Source of the DNA: Bacteroidota bacterium
Lineage (GTDB): Bacteria > Bacteroidota > Bacteroidia > Flavobacteriales > Weeksellaceae
Direction: 5' to 3'
NCBI GenBank assembly: GCA_023458415.1
Contig: JAEWZO010000028.1
Location: 34,811 to 98,810, forward strand
Length of the DNA: 64,000 nt
The translations under genes and the position numbers were made by a program. Below the pieces are notes generated by a model that worked only from the letters and a program-made list of their open reading frames with translations, was not told the DNA's origin and made no database searches. Positions 28,159 through 37,149 of the stretch are shown one piece after another. Position 1 is the stretch's first letter; each line of letters opens with the position of its first letter.

Positions 28159-28833
28159 ATGAGTGGGATTTTATATTTTGTACCAACACCGGTAGGAAAT
28201 CTGGAAGATATGACCTTCAGAGCAATCAATGTTCTGAAAGAGGTTGATTACATCCTTTGCGAAGATACCCGAACTTCAGGAATTCTGCTGAAACATTACG
28301 AAATTTCGAAACCGACGAGGTCGTATCATCTTCATAATGAGCATGCTGCAACAGAAAAAGTAATTCAGGATTTAAAAAACGGACAAAATATTGCGCTTAT
28401 TACCGATGCAGGAACTCCCGGAATTTCCGATCCAGGTTATCTGCTTGCGAAAGCCGGCGCGGATCAGGATATTGAAATGATTTGCCTTCCCGGTGCTACA
28501 GCGTTTGTTCCGGCGCTGGTTGTTTCCGGATTACCTAACAACGAATTTCTTTTCGCCGGTTTTTTACCGCAGAAGAAAGGTCGCCAAACAAAGTTGAAGC
28601 AGCTCGCAGAAGAAAATAAAACCATTGTTCTGTACGAAAGTCCACATAAAATAAATACGACCCTGGAACAGATAAAAGAGTTCTTTGGTGAAGAAACTAA
28701 AGTGAGCCTAAGCCGCGAAATTTCTAAGAAATTTGAAGAAACCAAACGCGGTTCAATTCAGGAACTCATCGATTTTTCAAAAAGTAAAACCCTGAAAGGA
28801 GAGATTGTTCTCATCATCAATAACGCACAATAA
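28159..28833 (+). CDS. rsmI: 16S rRNA (cytidine-1402-2'-O)-methyltransferase RsmI
   Basis: 224 residues of the tetrapyrrole-methylase fold: P-T-P-V-G-N-L-E-D-M-T near the start, C-E-D-T-R-T-S, T-D-A-G-T-P-G-I-S-D-P-G, and P-G-A-T-A. These are the RsmI signatures. With RsmH it modifies C1402 in the ribosomal decoding centre. It starts at the base after the Mur ligase stop, so the two are tightly coupled. Confidence 0.95.
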   Translation: MSGILYFVPTPVGNLEDMTFRAINVLKEVDYILCEDTRTSGILLKHYEISKPTRSYHLHNEHAATEKVIQDLKNGQNIALITDAGTPGISDPGYLLAKAGADQDIEMICLPGATAFVPALVVSGLPNNEFLFAGFLPQKKGRQTKLKQLAEENKTIVLYESPHKINTTLEQIKEFFGEETKVSLSREISKKFEETKRGSIQELIDFSKSKTLKGEIVLIINNAQ

Positions 28834-28860
28834 TTATTTAGAAATTAAAACATTAGAAAT

Positions 28861-29604
28861 ATGAAACTATTAGAAGGAAAAGTTGCCCTTATTACCGGCG
28901 GAACCCGCGGAATTGGAAAAGGTATTGTGGAGGTTTTCGCTGCGCAGGGAGCCAAAGTTGCATTTACTTACGCAGGTTCTGTAGAAAAAGCTAAAGAAGT
29001 GGAGAATGCTTTGAAAGATGTAAGTCAGGTTAAAGCTTATCAGTCGGATGCCGCAGATTACGATGCAGCACAGAAACTTGTTGACGACGTAATAACAGAG
29101 TTTGGGCAAATTGATATTTTAGTGAATAATGCAGGAATTACCCGCGATAATCTAATGCTCAGAATGTCCAAAGAAGATTGGGATACGATTATTAAAGTAA
29201 ATCTTGATTCTGTTTTTAATCTTACTAAAGCTGTGATTAAACCAATGATGAAAGCGAAAAGCGGATCAATCATCAACATGACTTCCGTAGTTGGCGTGAA
29301 AGGTAATGCAGGCCAGGCTAATTATGCAGCTTCCAAAGCAGGTGTTATAGGTTTTACAAAATCTATTGCGTTGGAGCTTGGTTCCAGAAATATTCGTTGC
29401 AACGCCATTGCACCTGGGTTTATTGAAACAGAAATGACTGCAGCATTGGACGAAAAAACCGTGCAGGGTTGGAGAGAGGCAATTCCGTTGAAACGAGGAG
29501 GTCAACCGGAAGATGTCGCGAATGCCTGTGTTTTTCTGGGAAGCGACATGTCTGCGTACGTGACAGGACAGGTAATGAATGTAGATGGCGGAATGCTCAC
29601 TTAA
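28861..29604 (+). CDS. fabG: 3-oxoacyl-ACP reductase FabG
   Basis: 247 residues, classical SDR: cofactor motif T-G-G-T-R-G-I-G near residue 13, N-N-A-G-I-T-R-D-N near 88, catalytic Ser-Tyr-Lys (S-V-V-G... then Y-A-A-S-K), and the FabG ending N-V-D-G-G-M. It reduces 3-oxoacyl-ACP with NADPH in fatty-acid elongation. It is 27 bp after rsmI and closed by a terminator hairpin. Confidence 0.93.
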   Translation: MKLLEGKVALITGGTRGIGKGIVEVFAAQGAKVAFTYAGSVEKAKEVENALKDVSQVKAYQSDAADYDAAQKLVDDVITEFGQIDILVNNAGITRDNLMLRMSKEDWDTIIKVNLDSVFNLTKAVIKPMMKAKSGSIINMTSVVGVKGNAGQANYAASKAGVIGFTKSIALELGSRNIRCNAIAPGFIETEMTAALDEKTVQGWREAIPLKRGGQPEDVANACVFLGSDMSAYVTGQVMNVDGGMLT

Positions 29605-29620
29605 TACTTAACAATTATTC

Positions 29621-29648
29621 AACCTCACTTTTTGTGAGGTTTTTTTTA
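29621..29648 (+). terminator. Terminator of fabG, abutting the next start codon
   Basis: Stem AACCTCAC / GTGAGGTT with loop TTTTT and a T-run ending 29647. The next ATG begins at 29652, leaving no space for a separate promoter after it. Confidence 0.85.
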
Positions 29649-29651
29649 ATC

Positions 29652-30224
29652 ATGATTGAATTAAACGGCACCAAATACGAAAACCCACTGTTTGTTTTTG
29701 CTATGGAAAGCGAAGCTGCACAACAGTTTGAAGATGTTGAAACGTTATTTACCAGTCTCGGAAAAGTGAATGCAGCTTATGAGTTAACAAAGAAAATTGC
29801 TCAGACTCGACCCGATATTGTAATTAATCTGGGAACAGCCGGAAGCAATCAGTTTGCGAAAGGAGAAACCGTGTGTTGTACAGGATTTGTACAACGGGAT
29901 ATGGATGTGGGTGAGTTGGGTTTTGAGAAGTATAAAACTCCGTTTTCTCCGGAAGAACCAATATTAGCTTATGGTTTGAAAATCAATTCATTGTCGGAAG
30001 GAATTTGTGGTACAGGTGACAGTTTTGAAACCGGACATGCAGAAACCGTTTATTCCGTCGTAGATATGGAAGCTTATGCCTTGGCTTTAATCTGCAAAAG
30101 AGAACAGATTCCGTTTCTGTGTGTGAAATATATTTCGGACGGCGCAGATGACAACGCAGCTACCGACTGGACCGAGCAAGTAAAACTTGCTGCAGAAGCA
30201 CTTCGCAAAGCAGTTCTTTCCTGA
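29652..30224 (+). CDS. MTA/SAH nucleosidase-like phosphorylase family protein
   Basis: 190 residues from the ATG at 29652; the upstream open frame only runs through fabG in another frame. Family motifs: F-A-M-E-S-E-A (catalytic Glu region), I-N-L-G-T-A-G, V-D-M-E-A-Y-A and S-D-G-A-D with the catalytic Asp. MTA/SAH nucleosidases cleave adenine from methylthioadenosine or S-adenosylhomocysteine, but related nucleosidases use other purines. It is shorter than the roughly 230 residues usual for MtnN. It converges on the GNAT gene, with 2 bp between stops. Confidence 0.75.
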   Translation: MIELNGTKYENPLFVFAMESEAAQQFEDVETLFTSLGKVNAAYELTKKIAQTRPDIVINLGTAGSNQFAKGETVCCTGFVQRDMDVGELGFEKYKTPFSPEEPILAYGLKINSLSEGICGTGDSFETGHAETVYSVVDMEAYALALICKREQIPFLCVKYISDGADDNAATDWTEQVKLAAEALRKAVLS

Positions 30225-30226
30225 AT

Positions 30227-30670
30227 CTACAGCATTTTTTTAAAGCATAAACTGTTGTCTGCTGTTTTGTATTGCCCGTAATTTGGAATTGGGGAATAAG
30301 TTTTTTCATACAGATTAACGGCTTCTTCCTGTCGTTTTCCGGTCTCTAAAACAGTTGAGTTTTTACCAAGTTCTTTTGTCCAGTTTTCCAGTTCGGAGAG
30401 AATTTTACTGCCAATTCCTTTTTTGCGGTGTTCCGGCTTTACGAACATTCTTTTAATCTCCATAGAATCTTCATCGAAAAATCTTATCGCACCGCAACCA
30501 ACGGGATTTTCGTTTTCATACGCAACAACGCAGTGTTTCAGGCCGTCTATTTTATTGAACTCTACATAAAATTGATGTTCTTCGCCATCTTTCAAAGCCA
30601 AATATTGATCGAGTTCTTTAACAAGAGCTACAAAATTTTCGTCTTCCGAGTTAGTCCTTACAATGTTCAT
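30227..30670 (-). CDS. GNAT family N-acetyltransferase
   Basis: 147 residues. The acetyl-CoA site (motif A) reads I-K-R-M-F-V-K-P-E-H-R-K-K-G-I-G-S-K-I-L, followed by the motif B E-T-G-x-R segment and Y-E-K. The acceptor substrate is unknown. It is 12 bp downstream of guaC and could be co-transcribed with it. Confidence 0.85.
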   Translation of the reverse strand: MNIVRTNSEDENFVALVKELDQYLALKDGEEHQFYVEFNKIDGLKHCVVAYENENPVGCGAIRFFDEDSMEIKRMFVKPEHRKKGIGSKILSELENWTKELGKNSTVLETGKRQEEAVNLYEKTYSPIPNYGQYKTADNSLCFKKML

Positions 30671-30682
30671 TTTATATAGATT

Positions 30683-31723
30683 TTAGCCGTTAAATATTTG
30701 ATTTTCCTGTTCCTGAACGCGAATAAAAGTAGTCCTTTTGGAAAGTTCTCGAAGTTGGGATGCTCCAACATAAGTACAAGTAGAACGAACGCCGCCCAGA
30801 ATATCTTTAACTGTTTCAGCAACCTCTCCTTTGTACGGAACTTTCACAGTTTTTCCTTCGGAAGCTCTATATTCAGCGACTCCGCCTGAATGTTTATCCA
30901 TCGCAGTTTTCGAACTCATTCCATAAAAAAGTCTGAAAAGTTTACCGTTTTCATCTACCATTTCTCCGCCGCTTTCATCGTGTCCGGCAAACATTCCGCC
31001 CAACATGACAAAATCAGCACCACCGCCAAAAGCTTTCGCAACGTCGCCTGGAACTTTGCATCCACCATCACCAACAATGTGTCCACCTAAACCGTGCGCG
31101 GCATCTGCACACTCAATAATTGCAGAAAGTTGTGGATAACCCACTCCGGTTTTCACACGAGTTGTGCATACGGAACCCGGTCCAATTCCAACTTTAATGA
31201 TGTCTGCACCGGCCAGAAGAAGTTCTTCCACCATTTCACCGGTAACTACGTTACCTGCAATAATGATTTTATCCGGATATGATTTTCGGGCATTATTGAC
31301 GAACTGAACAAAATATTCGGAATATCCGTTGGCTACATCGATACATAAAAACTGAATCTTCGGATGTTTGGTTATTATTTCTTTAATCTTCTGCTCGTCA
31401 GATTTTCCGGTTCCGGTACTCAAGGCGATATAGTTGTAGAAATTTTCAGGTTTACCTTTTAAAAATTCAGTCCATTCTTCAACAGAATAGTGCTTGTGAA
31501 TGGCAGTAATAATCTTTTCTTTTGCAAGTGCTTCTGCCATTTCAAAAGTTCCGACCGTATCCATATTGGCGGCGATAATTGGGACGCCTTTCCATTTTTT
31601 TCCGGTGTGCATAAAAGTGAATTCCCGTTCGAGATTAACATCTGATCTGGATTTGAGAGTGCATCTTTTCGGACGGAACATTACGTCTTTAAAGCCGAGT
31701 TTTATATCGTTTTCAATTCGCAT
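30683..31723 (-). CDS. guaC: GMP reductase
   Basis: 346 residues of the IMPDH/GMPR fold without CBS domains. The phosphate-binding and catalytic loop reads [11 protein letters not shown]; the Cys forms the covalent intermediate. G-D-G-G-C-K and a GMPR-like A-S-E-G-K flap follow. It reduces GMP to IMP with NADPH for purine interconversion. IMPDH is excluded by the missing CBS pair and the GMPR-type flap. Confidence 0.92.
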   Translation of the reverse strand: MRIENDIKLGFKDVMFRPKRCTLKSRSDVNLEREFTFMHTGKKWKGVPIIAANMDTVGTFEMAEALAKEKIITAIHKHYSVEEWTEFLKGKPENFYNYIALSTGTGKSDEQKIKEIITKHPKIQFLCIDVANGYSEYFVQFVNNARKSYPDKIIIAGNVVTGEMVEELLLAGADIIKVGIGPGSVCTTRVKTGVGYPQLSAIIECADAAHGLGGHIVGDGGCKVPGDVAKAFGGGADFVMLGGMFAGHDESGGEMVDENGKLFRLFYGMSSKTAMDKHSGGVAEYRASEGKTVKVPYKGEVAETVKDILGGVRSTCTYVGASQLRELSKRTTFIRVQEQENQIFNG

Positions 31724-31802
31724 TTTGTTGAATTTGGCTGTGAAGTAAAAGTAATCAATTTTATGATGAAAGCGAAATAAGAAACAATTTCCTAAATCTC
31801 AG

Positions 31803-32363
31803 TTATCTGTTGATGCCTAATTTTTTCAGTCCTTTTTCAACAGCATCCAATGCTTCTTGGCGAAGATCTGAATTTCCTTTGTCCAGTTTTCTTAGAATTT
31901 GCCGAGCCTCGAAAAGATAAACTTTTGCAAAAGACGGATCTTGATCCACAATTTCCAGGGTATTATCCAAAATATCGGAGTATTTTATAGTTTGTGAATC
32001 TGCAGAAGTTTTCTCTATTCTTTCCAGCTCTTTTGCTTTTCTGCTTCGTCGGTTCAGTTTGGGATAAGCGCTTTTTACATAAACATCGGTAAGTTCTGTT
32101 ACCAAAGTAATGGTTCTTTCGGTTTCATCCTGAGCCATCACTGTATTGAGAAAATTTTTCATTTCCGATTGTGTTACAGGTGTGTCCTCCAGAACATCGT
32201 GCAGAAGTGCCGCCGCAAGAATTGTTACGTCGTCCGTATAATTTTGCAGTTTTTCCATCACGCGAACAGGATGCACCATATAACGGTCCGGAGAATATTT
32301 CCTGAGCTGTTCGCCGTGTGAAATATCTCCGAAATCGGTTATTTTTTTCAGAATCTCATTCAT
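31803..32363 (-). CDS. HD-domain phosphohydrolase
   Basis: 186 residues. The HD signature is spread as Y-M-V-H-P-V-R-V and A-A-L-L-H-D-V-L-E-D-T, similar to the hydrolase half of RelA/SpoT-like proteins and small alarmone hydrolases (Mesh1/HDDC3). The later part is helical and basic. Whether it degrades ppGpp or another nucleotide cannot be decided from sequence alone. It stands alone between guaC and surE on the same strand. Confidence 0.75.
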   Translation of the reverse strand: MNEILKKITDFGDISHGEQLRKYSPDRYMVHPVRVMEKLQNYTDDVTILAAALLHDVLEDTPVTQSEMKNFLNTVMAQDETERTITLVTELTDVYVKSAYPKLNRRSRKAKELERIEKTSADSQTIKYSDILDNTLEIVDQDPSFAKVYLFEARQILRKLDKGNSDLRQEALDAVEKGLKKLGINR

Positions 32364-32411
32364 AGATTAATGGAAAATTCAAATTGTATTCCATCATTCT
32401 GAAGAATCATT

Positions 32412-33179
32412 TCAGGTGTTTAGAATTTCTCCCAAAGCATGTACATATTCGTGCGCAGTGAGATCAAATTTTACCGGAACGACAGAAATATATCCATCAG
32501 CAAGAGCGTTTTCATCGGCATCATCACTATCGTCCATATTGTTGAAATAACCGCTTAGCCAATAGTATTTTTTTCCGTGCGGATTGATGCGCTCGTCGAA
32601 ACTTTCTTCCCATTTTGCATAGGCCTGTTTACAGACTTTAATGCCTTTTATTTCTTCGGCTTTCAGTTTTGGAATATTCACATTCAGAACAATTCCTTTT
32701 GGCATTGGCTGTTCCAGAGTTTTTCTAACAATTTCCTGAATGAAACTTTTTGCCTGAAGAAAATCTGCATCCCACGAAAAATCAAGCAGGGAAAATCCAA
32801 TGGCAGGTAAACCTTCCACGCCCGCTTCTACCGCTGCAGACATCGTACCCGAGTAAATAACATTGATTGATGAATTGGCACCGTGATTAATTCCTGAAAC
32901 CACAATGTCCGGTTTGCGTGGAAGAATTTTATCTAATGCGAATTTCACACAGTCGACCGGAGTTCCGCTCAGTGAATAATCTTTTTGTGGACCTTCAAGA
33001 TTTATCTCTTCGAAGGTTAGGGTGGAATTTATAGTGATCGCATGTCCTTTTCCGGATTGCGGCGAGTTGGGAGCAACCACAATTACTTCGCCAATTTCGT
33101 TCATAAATTCTACAAGGTTTCTGATTCCCGGAGCTGTAATTCCGTCATCATTAGTAACCAGAATCAGTGGTTTTTGCAT
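32412..33179 (-). CDS. surE: 5'/3'-nucleotidase SurE
   Basis: 255 residues. The metal site is I-L-V-T-N-D-D-G-I at the N-terminus, then P-N-S-P-Q-S-G-K-G-H and S-G-I-N-H-G-A-N-S-S, V-I-Y-S-G-T-M-S-A-A-x-E. SurE dephosphorylates nucleoside 5'- and 3'-monophosphates in stationary-phase physiology. It has its own -7 box 20 bp upstream, divergent from the protease gene. Confidence 0.96.
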   Translation of the reverse strand: MQKPLILVTNDDGITAPGIRNLVEFMNEIGEVIVVAPNSPQSGKGHAITINSTLTFEEINLEGPQKDYSLSGTPVDCVKFALDKILPRKPDIVVSGINHGANSSINVIYSGTMSAAVEAGVEGLPAIGFSLLDFSWDADFLQAKSFIQEIVRKTLEQPMPKGIVLNVNIPKLKAEEIKGIKVCKQAYAKWEESFDERINPHGKKYYWLSGYFNNMDDSDDADENALADGYISVVPVKFDLTAHEYVHALGEILNT

Positions 33180-33198
33180 AAAAAATCTGTCTTTTAGA

Positions 33199-33206
33199 CA
33201 AATTTA
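33199..33206 (-). promoter_or_regulatory. Bacteroidota -7 box of surE (TAAATTTG)
   Basis: The reverse complement is TAAATTTG, 19 bp upstream of the surE ATG. A GAAA at about 17 bp further could be a degenerate -33 element. Confidence 0.5.
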
Positions 33207-33240
33207 ATTAAAAAAAGGGCGCTGAAAGTAAATAAGGTAT

Positions 33241-33248
33241 TAAATTTG
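33241..33248 (+). promoter_or_regulatory. Bacteroidota -7 box of the C-terminal protease gene (TAAATTTG)
   Basis: Exact TAnnTTTG match 65 bp upstream of the ATG at 33314. Confidence 0.45.
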
Positions 33249-33313
33249 ATTCTTTCCAAACCCGTGTAACATCTACGGGAAAATATTAACTTATAGAGCA
33301 CTAAATCAGAAAT

Positions 33314-35434
33314 ATGTTCAAAAAATTTAAATTAAATAAATTATTTCTCTTTTTACCTTTAACTACTTTGGTTTTCTGTTTTAATTCGCCAAAAAACGAC
33401 GATGATAAAATGTCAACCATTATGGTAAGTGTAAAAAATACACTCAGCTATCTTCATTACACTCCGAAACCGATTAACGATGCTTATTCTCAGGAAGTTT
33501 ACAAGCATTATTTCGAAATGGTGGATCCGGCAAAAAGATATTTTCTGCAGTCGGATATGGATGAATTTGCCAAGCATAAAACCAAGCTTGATGATTATCT
33601 GAACCAGGGAAATCTTACTTTCTATAAAACGACGATTGACAGACTTTATCAACGAGTTGATGAAATTGACGGCATTACCCAGGAAATTATGAGCAAGCCG
33701 GTTAATCTGGATGCCGACGAAACCCTGATTCTCGAACCAAAACAAAAGAAAAATCCTACGAATAGACAGGAGTTGTATAATGAGTGGAACAAATACATCA
33801 AATACAATATTCTTCAGGAAATTGAAACGCTGAACAGCAAAGAAGAAGCGCAGAGAAAAAAGAAAGATTCTGTGCAGAAACATAATCTGAAAGATACTAT
33901 TAAACTGGAAATTCTTACGCCGGAAGCTAAAAAACTGAAAGCAACAACTGAGGTAAAAGACTTATTGACAGATACTTTCAGAAGGTTTAAGAAAAGAAAG
34001 AAAATGGATTGGTTTACAGTCTATATGAACGCATATACCGAAGTTTTCGATCCGCACACCAATTATTTCTCACCAAAAGACAAAGAGGATTTCGACACCA
34101 ATTTTAAAGGAAAAGTAATCGGAATCGGTGCAATTATCCAGGAAAAAAGAGGCTATCTTTATTTAGGTCCGCTTACTATTGGAGCACCTGCATGGAAATC
34201 GAAACAGCTTACCGAAGGTGATAAAATTCTAAAAGTACGTTCAAAACCGAACGAAGATCCTGTGAATGTGGTTGGAATGCTTAATGACGAAGCTGTACGA
34301 CTCATCCGCGGTGAAAAAGGAACAAAAGTTACGCTTACAGTACAGAAAAAAGACGGAACTATTCGTGATGTAACGATGGTGCGTGAAGAGGTCGCTATTG
34401 AGGACACTTTTGCGAGAAGCATCATTGTTAATTCACCGGAAGGCAAAAAAATCGGATTTATTAATCTACCTGGATTTAATGCTGATTTCGAAGATGCAAA
34501 AGGAAGAAATGCTTCCGATGACATTAAAGCAGAACTTATCAAACTGAAAGCACAAAACGTTCAGGGGATTATCCTGGATCTTAGAAATAACGGTGGTGGA
34601 AGTTTAACGGAAGTTGGCGACATTATGGGACTTTTCATGAATGCAGGTCCTTATGTTCAGGTAAAAGACGGAAACGGAAAAATACAGACGCTTCGAAATA
34701 AAAGCAATGCGCCAATCTGGACGGGTCCTCTTGTTGTAATGCAAAATGAACTTTCAGCTTCGGCATCAGAAATTCTTGCCGGTGCAATGCAGGATTACGG
34801 AAGAGGTGTTGTAGTTGGATCTCCGCAGTCTTTCGGGAAAGGTACTGTACAGACTTTTGTGGATTTGAACCGTTTCTTAAGCACAAGCGATGATTTCGGT
34901 TCTCTGAAGTTGACAATCCAGAAATTTTACAGAATCTCCGGTGAATCTACCCAGAGAAAAGGAATTGTTTCTGATATCACCATGAAAGATATGTTCACCT
35001 TCTCCGAAATTGGTGAAAGATATGATGATTTTGCATTAGCGTGGGATAAAATTCCTGCGGCGCCGTTCCAGACTGTGAATTATTTCAACGTTCAGGCGCT
35101 GAAGAAAAACAGTGAAGCAAGACTTCTCAACAATAAAACGTATCAGTTGCTTCAGGAATCTGCAAAGTGGAAAGAAGCTTTGGATAAGGAAACAACCATT
35201 ACGCTTAATCAAACCAAGTTCAATGAACTGATGAAAACGAGAAAAGAACAAATCGAAAAATTCCGCGTGCTGGAAAAATACAGCACAGGTCTTCAGTTTG
35301 TACTGAATCCGGATGAAGCTGAAAGACAGAAAAAAGACGAAGCTTTCGCCAAGAAAACAGAAAACTGGACTAAAAACCTTAAGAGAGATCTTTATCTTCA
35401 GGAAGCTGTCAACATCATCAGTGAAATGAAATAG
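33314..35434 (+). CDS. prc: Carboxy-terminal processing protease (Prc/Tsp, peptidase S41A)
   Basis: 706 residues. An N-terminal export signal (hydrophobic stretch to about residue 24) is followed by a long helical region, a PDZ domain near 245-340, and the S41 catalytic domain. The Ser-Lys dyad lies in S-A-S-A-S-E-I-L-A-G-A and S-F-G-K-G-T-V-Q. A Tsp-type C-terminal extension follows. It trims periplasmic proteins and degrades tagged ones. It is monocistronic and closed by a perfect 12-bp terminator stem. Confidence 0.95.
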   Translation: MFKKFKLNKLFLFLPLTTLVFCFNSPKNDDDKMSTIMVSVKNTLSYLHYTPKPINDAYSQEVYKHYFEMVDPAKRYFLQSDMDEFAKHKTKLDDYLNQGNLTFYKTTIDRLYQRVDEIDGITQEIMSKPVNLDADETLILEPKQKKNPTNRQELYNEWNKYIKYNILQEIETLNSKEEAQRKKKDSVQKHNLKDTIKLEILTPEAKKLKATTEVKDLLTDTFRRFKKRKKMDWFTVYMNAYTEVFDPHTNYFSPKDKEDFDTNFKGKVIGIGAIIQEKRGYLYLGPLTIGAPAWKSKQLTEGDKILKVRSKPNEDPVNVVGMLNDEAVRLIRGEKGTKVTLTVQKKDGTIRDVTMVREEVAIEDTFARSIIVNSPEGKKIGFINLPGFNADFEDAKGRNASDDIKAELIKLKAQNVQGIILDLRNNGGGSLTEVGDIMGLFMNAGPYVQVKDGNGKIQTLRNKSNAPIWTGPLVVMQNELSASASEILAGAMQDYGRGVVVGSPQSFGKGTVQTFVDLNRFLSTSDDFGSLKLTIQKFYRISGESTQRKGIVSDITMKDMFTFSEIGERYDDFALAWDKIPAAPFQTVNYFNVQALKKNSEARLLNNKTYQLLQESAKWKEALDKETTITLNQTKFNELMKTRKEQIEKFRVLEKYSTGLQFVLNPDEAERQKKDEAFAKKTENWTKNLKRDLYLQEAVNIISEMK

Positions 35435-35440
35435 AAAAAG

Positions 35441-35465
35441 AAAACGCCGGAATTTCCGGCGTTTT
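35441..35465. terminator. Bidirectional terminator between prc and the manC-type gene
   Basis: Perfect 12-bp stem AAAACGCCGGAA / TTCCGGCGTTTT around a single T, with A and T runs on both sides. Confidence 0.9.
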
Positions 35466-35468
35466 TTA

Positions 35469-36551
35469 TTACATAAATTTTTCTCCTTTTCGCATGGTCT
35501 TCAAATCCTGAAGATACTCTTTAATCAGCTGATCGTTGTCGCGCGGACAAATCAGCAAAGCTTTGTCGGTATCTACAATGATGTAGTTTTTCAGTCCGTC
35601 AATAATCGCGGCTTTATTTTTACTCTTCAGTCGTATAATATTTCCTTTCGAGTTGAAAGTGAGTACATTTTTAGATTTAACCGAGTTTTTATTCTCGTCT
35701 TTTACTGCATTTTCATAAACGGAAGTCCAGGTTCCCAAATCGCTCCAGCCTAAATCAGCCGGAATCACATAAACGTTTTTCGCTTTCTCCAGAATTCCGT
35801 TATCGATGGATATTTTGTTTACTTTCGGATAAATAACTTCGATGCATTCTTCCTCTTTTCCCGAATTGTATTCGCAGCTCTGAAACTGCTGATGCATATC
35901 GTGAAGGTGCTTTTCGAAAGCAGCCAGAATGGATTTCACGCTCCAGATAAAAATTCCGGCATTCCACAAGAAATCTCCACTTTCCAAAAAGGTTTTTGCA
36001 ATTTCCAGATTGGGTTTTTCGGTAAATGTTTTCACCTTAAAATATTCCGAACTTTTCTTTTCAACGTACTGAATATATCCATATCCGGTATCGGGACGCG
36101 TTGGTTTAATACCAAGCGTGATGAGATAATCGTGTTTTTCCGCAAGATTAAAAGCCAGCTCCACTTTTCTCAGGAAAATGTTTTCTTTAAGAATTAAATG
36201 ATCTGCAGGAAGTACAATCATGTTTCCGTTCGGATTCAACGCGCCAATTTTTTGCGCCATATAAATATTGCAGGCAGCCGTGTTTTTCATCATCGGTTCG
36301 CCTACGATATTTTCCGGTTTTAGTTCCGGAAGTTGTTGTGCAGTCAGCGAAACATATTCTTTATTGGTGATTACGAAAATATTTTCTGCAGGAACGATTT
36401 TGCTGATTCTGTCAAAGGTTTGTTGAATCATTGTTCTGCCTGTTCCCAGAATATCCAGAAACTGTTTTGGAAATTTTTGTGTACTCATCGGCCAAAAACG
36501 GCTTCCGATGCCACCGGCCATAATTACACAGAAATTATTGGAATTGGACAT
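35469..36551 (-). CDS. manC: Mannose-1-phosphate guanylyltransferase
   Basis: 360 residues from the ATG at 36551 (M-S-N-S-N-N-F-C-V-I-M-A-G-G). A start 24 codons upstream would run into the SprT-like gene. Nucleotidyltransferase motifs: G-G-I-G-S-R-F-W-P near residue 15, the F-P-K-Q-F lysine, and the G-W-S-D-L-G-T-W motif of GDP-mannose enzymes. It makes GDP-mannose for polysaccharides. The protein lacks the C-terminal isomerase of bifunctional ManC/AlgA enzymes. Confidence 0.92.
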   Translation of the reverse strand: MSNSNNFCVIMAGGIGSRFWPMSTQKFPKQFLDILGTGRTMIQQTFDRISKIVPAENIFVITNKEYVSLTAQQLPELKPENIVGEPMMKNTAACNIYMAQKIGALNPNGNMIVLPADHLILKENIFLRKVELAFNLAEKHDYLITLGIKPTRPDTGYGYIQYVEKKSSEYFKVKTFTEKPNLEIAKTFLESGDFLWNAGIFIWSVKSILAAFEKHLHDMHQQFQSCEYNSGKEEECIEVIYPKVNKISIDNGILEKAKNVYVIPADLGWSDLGTWTSVYENAVKDENKNSVKSKNVLTFNSKGNIIRLKSKNKAAIIDGLKNYIIVDTDKALLICPRDNDQLIKEYLQDLKTMRKGEKFM

Positions 36552-36555
36552 GTTT

Positions 36556-37146
36556 TTAATCAATTTTTTGCACTCGCGCCAAAGGGTTGAAGATATATTC
36601 TCTGGCGGTGCCAAGGTTTTCACAAAGATAGTTTTTTTTACGTCGTTGCTTCATCCGGAACTTCTGTTTTCGGTAGATAAAACAATCGCCCGGAGATAGG
36701 TCGTCAACATACGAAAGTTCATCATTTAAATCTTCAGCGTGGAAATATTTAACCAAATCGGGACTGGCCATAAAATTGGCTTTCGGAGATTTTGCAAACT
36801 TCAGAATGAGAGGTTTTAAATCATCCGTATACACAGAAATGCTTTCCAGCAGCATTTTGCCGAACGTAATTTTCCATTCAGAACCATGTGGAGAAACTGC
36901 AACGCCGTAATTTTCGCGAACGATGAGGTGAGCCAATTCATGTGTTAAGACGAAAAAGAAAAGCTGTTTATCGAGGGTTGCATTAATCGTGATTTTATGC
37001 GAACCATCGACGAGTTTTCTGTAATCGCCTAAGCGTGACTTACGGTCTTTAGTGATTTTGATGTGAATGTAATGCTCGCCAAACCATTTTCGAAGATGAT
37101 GAAGCGTGTTTTCCGGCAGATATTTTCCAAGTACGTTAACCGACAT
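36556..37146 (-). CDS. SprT-like zinc metallopeptidase domain protein
   Basis: 196 residues. The metal motif is T-H-E-L-A-H-L-I-V (HExxH) near residue 90, with a third ligand likely in the following P-H-G-S-E-W-K segment, as in SprT/Spartan proteins. The C-terminus lacks the Cys-rich ribbon of classical SprT and instead ends F-N-P-L-A-R-V. The role is unproven; relatives are linked to DNA-protein crosslink repair in eukaryotes. It is 4 bp upstream of the manC start and 3 bp after the TolC-like gene. Confidence 0.8.
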   Translation of the reverse strand: MSVNVLGKYLPENTLHHLRKWFGEHYIHIKITKDRKSRLGDYRKLVDGSHKITINATLDKQLFFFVLTHELAHLIVRENYGVAVSPHGSEWKITFGKMLLESISVYTDDLKPLILKFAKSPKANFMASPDLVKYFHAEDLNDELSYVDDLSPGDCFIYRKQKFRMKQRRKKNYLCENLGTAREYIFNPLARVQKID

Positions 37147-37149
37147 TTA

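Noticed and set aside
29469..29651. Upstream extension of the nucleosidase ORF
   Set aside because: It runs through fabG in another frame and through the terminator hairpin; the ATG at 29652 gives the family start.
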